Source: Bradymonas sediminis (GTDB lineage: Bacteria; Myxococcota_A; Bradymonadia; Bradymonadales; Bradymonadaceae). Taken from it: a stretch of DNA of 64,000 nt. Location: assembly GCF_003258315.1 (NCBI RefSeq), contig NZ_CP030032.1:4061001-4125000 (forward strand), given 5' to 3'. The notes under the pieces were generated by a model. That model had not been told where the DNA came from. It made no database searches and was given only the letters and a program-made list of their open reading frames with translations. Position 1 is the first letter of the stretch; each line of letters begins with the position of its first letter. Made by a program: the position numbers and the translations under genes. Below are positions 18,093 to 27,556 of the stretch, piece after piece.

Positions 18093-21000
18093 CTAGAGAA
18101 AGGAGCGCAGTCGGCCCGTCAGCGCATCGAATCGCGCCCGGTCCCAGTCTTCGGACGGGCTATAGGCAAGCGCCGACGCCTTTTTACCGACGCTGATCTT
18201 CTCGATCGCCGCCCAATCATCGAGCAGGCGCACCGCGTTCTTAAAGGTCGGCTTCGAGATCGACTCATAATAGAAGATCTGGCCGGCCGCATAATCCGCC
18301 CGTGATTTTTTAAGCGCCTTCTTGATCAGCGCGTCGCGCTCCCAGCGGGCCTCGCTCTGGGCGACCATCTCGACGACCAGGGCGTAGGCCTCCAAAAGAC
18401 TGGCGACCAGGCGCGCGAAGAAGTTGAGCTCGGCCGGGAACGGGTCGGGGATGCGCACCCGCGCGCCCACCACCGCCTCGCGGGGGTCCTGATCGTCCTT
18501 AAATCCGTCGAAGCCCTCGACCTCCACCCAACCCGCCGCCTCGAACCCGCGCAGCGTGCGCAAAAAGACGTTCTCAAATTGGGCGCGCTCCTCATAGATC
18601 CACTCAAATTTGAACAGCTTGCTCAAAAAGCGGGTCTCCTCCATGAGCTCGGCCATCGAAATATCGGTGGCCTTGAATTTGCGCACCGCGCTGGCGAGCA
18701 GGGCCTGGGCGACGAAATAGTGCACGATATTATTGCGATAATAGGCAAGCTCCGGGCGCGACTCCTCGGGGACGCTATAGAACACATCGTCGCCGACCCT
18801 CTCGACCCGAACCTGCTTATTATCCGTGAACAGACCGATCGCCTCCTCGATCACGCTCTCGACCGCGTCGCCCATCACCGACTCAAGGCCACCCGCGGCG
18901 CTCGGGCGCGAGTCATTCCCGCTCAACTTATCCAGGCTCGGCCAGCGCGCGCGCGCGCCCGCGCTGCGAAGCGCCGCCAATTGCGCGTCGAACTCCTCGA
19001 GCCCCTCGGTCAGGGTCCCCGAGATGCGCGCCGGCTCTTCGCGATTGATCAGCAGATGCAGGATAAACCCGACCTCGTCGAGCAGCAGGCGCCGCGAGAT
19101 CCCCGCCGGCTGGCCGCTGTCCGCGTCGCCATCTTTCAGGCTGATATTCGACAGCAATGCCATCGCCGCCAGCGCCGTCGGCGTGACCGTGGCGACGTGG
19201 TTGATCTCGTAGATGATCCGATGCGCCAGGCGCACCGTCACCGCGTCCATATCTTCGTCGGAGGGGCGCAGGTGGTCGATCTCATAGAGGTCGAGATAGT
19301 CGCCCAGGCTGATCGGGTCGCCGAACTCAATATAGAGGCGCCCGTATTTACTGGTCAGAAATTTGGGCGTCTTGAGCAGCCCGGTGATGCCCTCTTTTTG
19401 CTTCTCCCCGCCGAGCAGCTCCCGCCGATAGGAGCGCTCCTCGATGATCCGCTCATAGCCCACCGAGATGGGCACCAACTTCAGCGAGTCGATGCGCCCC
19501 GAGGTATAGGCCCGGATGATCATCTCGAGCATGCCGTATTTCGGCTTGATCAACTTCCCGGTGCGGCTGCGCGTGCCCTCGATAAAGAACTCAATGGGGT
19601 AGCCCTCTTCCATCTGGCTGATCAGATACTCGCGAAAGACCAGCGGGTATAACTTCTCGCCGCGGAAGGTGCGCCGAATAAAGAAACCACCGGCCCAGCG
19701 AAATAGCGGGCCCATCGGCCAAAACGAGAGGTTCACGCCGGCGGCTACCAGCGGGGTCACCATCCCGTAATTATACATAATATAGCTCATCACCAGATAA
19801 TCGACGTGGCTCTTATGGCTGGGGATCAGCACGATGCTGCTGTCGCGCGCGGCCTCCTTGACCTTCTCAAGCCCCTCGGTATCCAGGTCCAGACCGTCAT
19901 AGATGCGGTACCACACGAAGCTGAGCACCGACGCCCAGATCTTGAGCATCAGCGGGCTCGGCGAGGCGGCGATCTCGTCGAATTGCTCGCGCACCCGCTC
20001 GCGGATGACGGCCTCGTCGACGCCTTCTTCGGCGGCCATCTCGCGCACCGCCTCGATCAGCGCCGGCCGGTTGATCATCTGCTTATAGAGCACCTCCGGC
20101 GCCTCGCCGGTGGGCCCCAGGATGACGCTGCGCTCGCGCTCCAGATAGTTGAGCAGGCGCGCGCGCAACAATTCCGAGGCGTCCGCGCTGCCCGCGTGCG
20201 GGTATTCGCGCAGGAAACTCTCCAGATTCAGCGTGGTCGAGATCTGCACCATCGGCTGGCCGATCTTAAAAAAGCTCTGCCAGAAGGTCTGAAAGAAGGA
20301 GAGAAATTTGCGGAAGAACCCGGGGCGCTGCGGCGTGCCGAACACCTCCTGAATCAACCCGGCGCGCTTGGGGTCCGGGCGCTTCTCCCAGACCAACAAA
20401 AGCGGCACGACGATGATCGGGCGCGCGCTGTGTTTTTGCGCGTGGATAAGACGAGTCAGGTATTTTTGGCTGAATTCGTAATTTTCTTCGGCGCCTTTTT
20501 TGGATTCTTCCAAAAAGAGAAAGGCCGCCTGGTTATTCTCCACCAGCGCCTGCATGCAAAGCTCGGGCGCCTCGGCGGGCTTGCGCCGAAAAAGCTGCTT
20601 TAGCCAGGCGAAGGGGCCGCGCACCCAATTGGTGTTGACGCCGTTGGCGTATTGGGCCAGGGGCAGGTCATTTTTAAGGAAGAGATAATTAAAATACAGA
20701 TAATCGAGGAAGCTGCGCGACTGCATCACATACACCGGCGTGCCGGTCTCGGCGACGTCGCGCAGATTGTCGCGGTTGCGCTGCCCAAAGAGCACATGGG
20801 TAAATAGGATCGACCCGATGAGCCGCAGCAGGCGCCCGGTGACCCGCAGCATCGCCGACTTGTGGGGGCGCTCTAACAACCGCGCTGCCAGCGCCGCGTG
20901 CTCGGTGCGCACCACCTCCAGTTCACTGGTCTGCGTGACCTCGGACTCCTCGTCCAGGCGCGGCAGATCCGCCGGCAGCGTCGACTCACGCGGCTTCTTG

Positions 21001-21110
21001 GTCACTGATTCAGACTCCGACACGCCCGGCTCAGCCGCGTCCGCGCGCGCCACCTCTTCTGAGGGTTGCGGGTCCTTCTCGTAATTTTGAATTTCGCGAT
21101 CCACCGTCAA
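18093..21110 (-). CDS. plsB: glycerol-3-phosphate 1-O-acyltransferase
   Basis: A 1005-residue membrane-associated acyltransferase that makes lysophosphatidic acid from glycerol-3-phosphate and acyl-CoA or acyl-ACP. The four acyltransferase blocks are clear: HKSHVD with His432 and Asp437, GGFFIRRTF (residues 474-482), FFIEGTRSRTGK (508-519), and a later VPISVGYE block. The AAGVNLSFWPMGPLFR stretch is typical of PlsB proper, not PlsC. It is about 200 residues longer than the E. coli enzyme, mostly in an acidic N-terminal extension and the C-terminal half. The TTG start at 21110 is uncertain because no clear ribosome-binding site is visible. A GTG two codons later is an alternative. Confidence 0.93.
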   Translation of the reverse strand: MTVDREIQNYEKDPQPSEEVARADAAEPGVSESESVTKKPRESTLPADLPRLDEESEVTQTSELEVVRTEHAALAARLLERPHKSAMLRVTGRLLRLIGSILFTHVLFGQRNRDNLRDVAETGTPVYVMQSRSFLDYLYFNYLFLKNDLPLAQYANGVNTNWVRGPFAWLKQLFRRKPAEAPELCMQALVENNQAAFLFLEESKKGAEENYEFSQKYLTRLIHAQKHSARPIIVVPLLLVWEKRPDPKRAGLIQEVFGTPQRPGFFRKFLSFFQTFWQSFFKIGQPMVQISTTLNLESFLREYPHAGSADASELLRARLLNYLERERSVILGPTGEAPEVLYKQMINRPALIEAVREMAAEEGVDEAVIRERVREQFDEIAASPSPLMLKIWASVLSFVWYRIYDGLDLDTEGLEKVKEAARDSSIVLIPSHKSHVDYLVMSYIMYNYGMVTPLVAAGVNLSFWPMGPLFRWAGGFFIRRTFRGEKLYPLVFREYLISQMEEGYPIEFFIEGTRSRTGKLIKPKYGMLEMIIRAYTSGRIDSLKLVPISVGYERIIEERSYRRELLGGEKQKEGITGLLKTPKFLTSKYGRLYIEFGDPISLGDYLDLYEIDHLRPSDEDMDAVTVRLAHRIIYEINHVATVTPTALAAMALLSNISLKDGDADSGQPAGISRRLLLDEVGFILHLLINREEPARISGTLTEGLEEFDAQLAALRSAGARARWPSLDKLSGNDSRPSAAGGLESVMGDAVESVIEEAIGLFTDNKQVRVERVGDDVFYSVPEESRPELAYYRNNIVHYFVAQALLASAVRKFKATDISMAELMEETRFLSKLFKFEWIYEERAQFENVFLRTLRGFEAAGWVEVEGFDGFKDDQDPREAVVGARVRIPDPFPAELNFFARLVASLLEAYALVVEMVAQSEARWERDALIKKALKKSRADYAAGQIFYYESISKPTFKNAVRLLDDWAAIEKISVGKKASALAYSPSEDWDRARFDALTGRLRSFL

Positions 21111-21500
21111 GGTTAGCTGCCCTATCTAAAGTATGCGCTTGAAGCGGTTCAATAGTCACTCCATCCAATCCCTACAACACGTCCCTGGCTTTCGCACCCC
21201 AAAAAGCGGCGCTCTCTTCGGATTTAGGGGAGCTGGCCAAACTCGGGAGCATCTCAACGATTGCGATTTTCGCTGTGGCGTGCTAATGCCCACGCTCTAG
21301 AGCCCCTTGCCAAGGATGCGGCATCGCGAATAAGTTAGGGCCTTTACTCGTTGGACACCTGAAGTAGCCGCGTGCGAGCCACGCGGAACGTTGTTGGCGG
21401 CCCCCGCTGCACACACCTCTTCAAACACACAGTCCTACACCCATACCAGTGCGCTCCAAAGCAACTTCGCGTTGCGTTCTGGCCGGTTCACACCCCCCAC
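21111..21500. other. divergent intergenic region
   Basis: About 390 bases between plsB (minus) and the plus-strand cluster starting at 21514. Open frames here lack recognisable features. It must contain the promoters of both units. I could not identify convincing boxes. Confidence 0.35.
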
Positions 21501-21513
21501 CCGGAGGTTTCGG

Positions 21514-22614
21514 TTGAATACGACCACTTTTCTAAAACGTCATCTTGATGCCTCGGACGAGGAGATACTTCGACTCATCGAGATGGCCACCAACGCGCTC
21601 GTTGAAAGCACCGATTACCCGGCTGGCGGAAATCCCGAGGAGCGCGTCTGGCGCTACCTGCAATACCCGTATTATCTGGGACTCTTCGCGCGACGCGTCG
21701 TCGCGGCAGAGGGCATTTCCAACCACGTCAAAGAAAAACTGTGCCACGCCTGCCTTCAGGTCAATTTGCACCTGGAAGAAGGCCAAGAGCCCGGCCCCGG
21801 CCTCTTTATGTTGACGGCCTGGCTGGGGACTCACTCCCTGCTGACCCGCCGCGACTACCTCGGATTGCGCCGCGGCATCATCTGGCTGCCGCGGCTGACC
21901 TCGAATTACGAGGAGCATGAGGAATACCTCATCCCGGCCTGCCGCGGCATCTTCACCAACTTCAAGATCAGCCGCGAGGAGTCCATCGAGATTATCTTGA
22001 TGGTCCTCACCGCCAAAGAAGCCATCGGCGCGCGCGGCCGCCCGATCTTCGACTTCCTGATGAGCCTGGACGCGCTCAATAAGACGCTCAAGCGCGAGGT
22101 CTGCAATATCGTGGTCGAGAACGCGATTCCGTTCCCGCGCGGCGAATACGAGCACCCGCTCGAGTGCAACTCCCAGGAGCAAGACCGCCTGAGCATCCGC
22201 TTCTTGCCCGGCAGCGTGCGCCGCCGGGCCGTGGTGTGGCTGGCCCGATTGGGCGGCGACCCGATGGACCTGCTCAAAAAGTTGCTCAAGCCGGGGACGG
22301 TGCGCGGCTACGGCGGCGACCATGTCGCCAGCGGCGCCCTGGACCTGCTCGACGAGCAATGGGAAAATATCGAAGAGCAAACGCGCCTGGCCCTGCTCGC
22401 CAAAGCCGCCGACCTGCCCGACACCTCGGTCCGGAAGCGCGCTTATATCCTCGGCGAGAAATATATGGGCATGGAATTCCTCGAGCAGTCGCTTGATGAC
22501 AAGGCCAAGAGCCTGCGTGAATGGGCGCGCGAGCGCCTGGAGCGACGCGAGGTGGAAGGTCCGCCCTCCATCGAGCAATTGCAGGCGGAGCTCGAAGAAG
22601 AGATCGAAGAATAA
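21514..22614 (+). CDS. uncharacterised alpha-helical protein, first gene of pseudo-F1 cluster
   Basis: A 366-residue soluble protein that I do not recognise. I chose the TTG start at 21514 because GGAGG lies six bases upstream (21503-21507). The open frame extends to 21391, but that part is low-complexity and unlike the rest. The protein has no signal peptide or membrane segment. The C-terminal third (SVRRRAVVWLARLGGDP, SVRKRAYILGEKYMG, SLREWARERLERRE) has the rhythm of HEAT/armadillo-like helical repeats, which would suggest a scaffold or adaptor. The gene is followed after 29 bases by a 93-codon gene and then the F1-like gene, so the three are probably co-transcribed. Confidence 0.7.
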   Translation: MNTTTFLKRHLDASDEEILRLIEMATNALVESTDYPAGGNPEERVWRYLQYPYYLGLFARRVVAAEGISNHVKEKLCHACLQVNLHLEEGQEPGPGLFMLTAWLGTHSLLTRRDYLGLRRGIIWLPRLTSNYEEHEEYLIPACRGIFTNFKISREESIEIILMVLTAKEAIGARGRPIFDFLMSLDALNKTLKREVCNIVVENAIPFPRGEYEHPLECNSQEQDRLSIRFLPGSVRRRAVVWLARLGGDPMDLLKKLLKPGTVRGYGGDHVASGALDLLDEQWENIEEQTRLALLAKAADLPDTSVRKRAYILGEKYMGMEFLEQSLDDKAKSLREWARERLERREVEGPPSIEQLQAELEEEIEE

Positions 22615-22643
22615 CGCGCGCATCCCGCTCCCGAGGAGCCCCC

Positions 22644-22925
22644 GTGGTCACCTGGACCCTATCGGTGGACCGGCGCAAAGCCCAACGCGCCGCCATCATC
22701 GCCGAATTGGACGCCCTCGCCGAGGGCGTCCAAGACCTCACGATCGAGGTCTTCGCCGAAGACCATTATTGGAACGCCGCCGACCACGGGGCGTTCCGCG
22801 ATTTTGTGCCTTTCGCCACCCTGAGCCACCCCCACGCGGAAGGCCTCGAATACGTCGCCGAAGCGCTCCTTGAGAGCTTCGGTTGGCTGGTCGACTTCCG
22901 CCCCCCCGAAGTCACCGAGGACTAA
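22644..22925 (+). CDS. small uncharacterised protein, middle gene of pseudo-F1 cluster
   Basis: A 93-residue protein with no recognised domain. The GTG start at 22644 has GAGGAG (22633-22638) five bases upstream. The frame extending further left overlaps the previous gene and is rejected. The sequence is acidic with an ITxEVFAEDHYWNAADHGAFRDF centre, no signal peptide and no membrane helix. Only three bases separate its stop from the start of the F1-like gene. Tight spacing suggests the two products are made together and may interact. Confidence 0.7.
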   Translation: MVTWTLSVDRRKAQRAAIIAELDALAEGVQDLTIEVFAEDHYWNAADHGAFRDFVPFATLSHPHAEGLEYVAEALLESFGWLVDFRPPEVTED

Positions 22926-22928
22926 TCC

Positions 22929-24047
22929 GTGGAATTCGAGAATTACGAACAACGCCCCAGCGCGATCATTCGCTGCGAGGGCGATTCGCTTCGCGCCTTC
23001 GTCGGTGACACCCTGCCGGGCATCGGCGAATCCCTGGAGATCCGCTCCGAAGCGGGCGACTCGGTCTTCGCCGTGGTGCGCCGCCACGTCGGCGGGCGCG
23101 AGGTCGACGCGCTGCTGCTCGACCCGCCCGCCTGGGTCCAACCCGGGTGCGCGGTTCACGCCACCGGCAAAGACGCGCATATGCCGTTGCCCAGCGCAGG
23201 CGTCACGCAATTAAAAGACCTGGCGTTCTCGGCCGGCGCCGAAGATGCCACCGACACCTTCGCCTTCCGCGCGCGCGAGTTGGCCTTCGCCGAATTAAAC
23301 GGCGCACGCCCCGCCCTCTCCACCGGCTTTGGCCCGGTCGACACCCTCGCCCCGGTCGCCGCCGCCGGCGTCAACCTGGTGCTCGACGCATCGCCCAACG
23401 CCGACGCGTTCAACACCCTCTGCGCCCGCATCGCCGCCGCCGGCGACTTCGACGCGAAGCTGCGCCTGAGCAATGATGGCAGCCCGGCCGACTGGGTCAC
23501 CCACCAATTGGAGCTTGAGCCGAACCCCGCGCGCCAACTGACCGGCGTGCGCGTCCTCACCAACTGGGCCGCCCGCCTGCGCGACCAGGGCCAGAACCTG
23601 CTGGTCTGCGCCGAGCTTCCGCCGCTGTCGACGCCCGGGTTCACCAGCCCCGAGGACGCCGCCCAGGGCACTTCCATCGGCGAGGTCATCGACCTGCTGG
23701 GCACCGCCCTGAGCTCGACCCACACCGCCACGGTCACCACCCTGCTGCGCCTGCCGCTGTTCGACAGCGCCGCCGGCATCGACGCCATCATCGAGACGAT
23801 GTCGCTGGGCGACGTCGACGCCCAGATATTTGTCGACGCCGACACCCGCTTCGTCCCCACCCGCTCAACCTCGCGCGCCCAGCTCGACGCCGACGCCCAG
23901 AGCCAGCAACAACAGCTGCTCTCGCTGCTCAACCGCGCCGCCAACGCCCGCGACAAAGCCGCCCTCCTGGGCGAATTCGGCGTCACCGACGCCGAGCTGC
24001 AGGCCATCGCCGACGCCGATCAATTAAACGTCTCGCTGCTCGACTAA
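22929..24047 (+). CDS. P-loop-less F1-ATPase alpha/beta-like protein (pseudo-ATPase)
   Basis: A 372-residue protein that reads as a degenerate relative of F1-ATPase alpha/beta subunits. Residues about 45-85 match the N-terminal barrel end (VVRRHVGGREVDALLLD then GCAVHATGKDAHMPLP, compare HLG..VRTIALD..GLVRG..V.DTGAPI..PVG). STGFGPVDTLAPV matches the TGIKAIDxLxPI block before the P-loop. The Walker A position reads VLDASPNADAFNTL with no GxxxxGK[ST]. The Walker B position reads NLLVCAELPP, without the Asp. SLGDVDAQIFVDADTRF and STSR match the SITDGQIFL and STSR region of F1. It is about 100 residues shorter than true subunits. The GTG start is set by a GAGG about eight bases upstream. Nucleotide hydrolysis is unlikely. 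The homology is my reading of motifs, not a database result. Confidence 0.6.
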   Translation: MEFENYEQRPSAIIRCEGDSLRAFVGDTLPGIGESLEIRSEAGDSVFAVVRRHVGGREVDALLLDPPAWVQPGCAVHATGKDAHMPLPSAGVTQLKDLAFSAGAEDATDTFAFRARELAFAELNGARPALSTGFGPVDTLAPVAAAGVNLVLDASPNADAFNTLCARIAAAGDFDAKLRLSNDGSPADWVTHQLELEPNPARQLTGVRVLTNWAARLRDQGQNLLVCAELPPLSTPGFTSPEDAAQGTSIGEVIDLLGTALSSTHTATVTTLLRLPLFDSAAGIDAIIETMSLGDVDAQIFVDADTRFVPTRSTSRAQLDADAQSQQQQLLSLLNRAANARDKAALLGEFGVTDAELQAIADADQLNVSLLD

Positions 24048-24104
24048 CCGGCCCCCAACCCAACGCCCCCCGCCAACCCAACGCCCCCGAGAAAGCATCA
24101 GTAG

Positions 24105-24139
24105 ATCTTCCCCTCTGGGGAAGATGTCGCGAAGCGACA
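24105..24139. repeat. double-hairpin REP-like element
   Basis: Two adjacent stem-loops: ATCTTCCCC/GGGGAAGAT (24105-24125, TCT loop) and TGTCGC/GCGACA (24125-24139, GAA loop), followed by GAAGGGGGG. The paired-hairpin layout is typical of repetitive extragenic palindromes, but no second copy lies in this window. It could also act as a terminator for the F1-like gene. Confidence 0.4.
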
Positions 24140-24190
24140 GAAGGGGGGCCGCGCACCTGCAAAACGCCCGACAAAAAACAACCCACAAAA

Positions 24191-24225
24191 AAACACCCCC
24201 GATGGAATCTCCATCGGGGGTGTTT
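24191..24225. terminator. bidirectional intrinsic terminator
   Basis: A perfect 16-bp stem (24191-24206 with 24210-24225) around an ATC loop. On the minus strand a run of seven T follows, so it ends the acyl-CoA ligase transcript. On the plus strand it can end the pseudo-F1 cluster transcript (TTTT). Confidence 0.92.
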
Positions 24226-24261
24226 TCTCAGGCTAAAAGCCCATGCCTCACGGCATCAACC

Positions 24262-26028
<1,767 letters not shown>

Positions 26029-26158
26029 TTCTATGCTCCGTATTCAGGTCAGAGTATGGACAGACAGTTATTGATCGCGCCTCGATAAGTTGTCGAATCA
26101 ACGACACCCTACCTATTTTTAGGTTATACAAACGCCTGCAGCCTATTACGGAAACCCC

Positions 26159-27547
26159 ATGAGACGCAAGACAACTCGCCAAATTGCCCCTAAAACACTG
26201 CCTTTGGCGCAATTGATTAAGACCGCGAGCGCACAAGGCCAAACGCCGGCCGCCCCGCAGCGCACCGCGGGGCGCCTGCGCCAGCGCTCGGGCGTCTGGC
26301 ACCTGGAGAGCGCCGGCCACAGTATCCGGCTCATAGCCGATGGCGCCGATGCCGCCGCAAGGCTCACGCATGGCGCGCTCGTGGAGGTCTTGGGAACGCT
26401 CGACGCGGCCCATGACGCCGACGGGAAATCCCCAGCGTTCACGGTCGAGTCCCTGGGAATCGTGCACCTTCCCCTGACCCAGGAACCCGCGCTCAGCGCC
26501 CAGCGTCAGCGCTCACTCGCCGAGGCCGTGCAGCTTCGCGCGCATGCCAATCGCCGCATCCGCGCGTTCTTTGACGCCCGCGACTTCGTCGAAGTTGAGA
26601 CCCCCAATTGGGTCGAGGCGGCCGGCACCGACGTCCACCTCTCGCCGGTCAACGCGTCCTTCCAGGACCCGCACCGCCCCGCCGAAGAGGCCATCCGCGG
26701 CGACCTGCACACCTCGCCAGAGTTCTCGATGAAGCGCCTGTTGGCAGGCGGCCTGGAGCGCATCTGGCAGATGAGCAAGGTGTGGCGAAACGGCGAAATC
26801 ACCCCGCTGCATAACCCCGAGTTTACGCTGCTCGAGTGGTACCGCGCCTGGGAAGACCTCGACGCCATCATCCAGGACGTCGAGGACTTAAGCCGCGCGC
26901 TCATCGGTGAGGTCGCGCGCATCGGCGAGCGCGAGATTTCGCTGGAAGCACCATTTTTGAGGATGACGATGCAGGAGGTCATCGAGGCGGCGTGTGGCTT
27001 CGACATCCTCGAGGCGACCGACTTCGACGCGCTGCTCGCGGTATGCGCCGAGCGTGAGCTGCTCTCCGAGCATTCCCTCAATCGCGCGCGTCAAACCCGA
27101 CGCTGGGATGAGCTCTTTTTCGAACTTCAGATCGGCTATATCGATCCCTTTTTGGACGCGCAGGGCCCGGTCTTTGTGACCGAATGGCCGACCCCGCTGG
27201 CAGTGCTCGCGCGCACCAAACCCGAAGACCCGCGCGTCGCCCAGCGCTTCGAGCTTTATATCGGCGGGGTCGAGCTGGCCAACGGCTTCCAGGAGCTCAC
27301 CGACCCCAAAGAGCAGCGCGCGCGTTTTGAGGCCGACCTCGCCACGCGCCAGGCCGCCGGCCTGCCCCTGCCGGCGATGCCCGAGCGCTTCCTCGAATCC
27401 CTCGAATGGGGCTTGCCGCCGTCGAGCGGCGTCGCCGTCGGTGTCGACCGCTATCTGATGCTCAAAAGCGGCGCCCAGAACATAAAAGAGGTCGCGCCCT
27501 TTGCGATGGGGCGCGACCTCGAAACCGGCAAGGCGCAGTGGAGCTAA
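26159..27547 (+). CDS. epmA: EF-P lysine lysyltransferase-like protein (EpmA/GenX) with N-terminal OB-like extension
   Basis: A 462-residue class II lysyl-tRNA synthetase paralogue that in E. coli attaches beta-lysine to translation factor EF-P. Motif 2 reads SKVWRNGEITPLHNPEFTLLEWYRAW. The late ELYIGGVELANGFQELTD block and motif 3 GVAVGVDRYLML follow, all in the EpmA form. E. coli EpmA is about 325 residues and lacks an anticodon-binding domain. Here residues about 35-120 (GRLRQRSGVWHLE, GALVEVLGTLDA) look like an OB-fold. No efp or epmB lies in the window. It converges on the alkaline phosphatase gene with a nine-base gap. Confidence 0.85.
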   Translation: MRRKTTRQIAPKTLPLAQLIKTASAQGQTPAAPQRTAGRLRQRSGVWHLESAGHSIRLIADGADAAARLTHGALVEVLGTLDAAHDADGKSPAFTVESLGIVHLPLTQEPALSAQRQRSLAEAVQLRAHANRRIRAFFDARDFVEVETPNWVEAAGTDVHLSPVNASFQDPHRPAEEAIRGDLHTSPEFSMKRLLAGGLERIWQMSKVWRNGEITPLHNPEFTLLEWYRAWEDLDAIIQDVEDLSRALIGEVARIGEREISLEAPFLRMTMQEVIEAACGFDILEATDFDALLAVCAERELLSEHSLNRARQTRRWDELFFELQIGYIDPFLDAQGPVFVTEWPTPLAVLARTKPEDPRVAQRFELYIGGVELANGFQELTDPKEQRARFEADLATRQAAGLPLPAMPERFLESLEWGLPPSSGVAVGVDRYLMLKSGAQNIKEVAPFAMGRDLETGKAQWS

Positions 27548-27556
27548 GCGCTCGTC

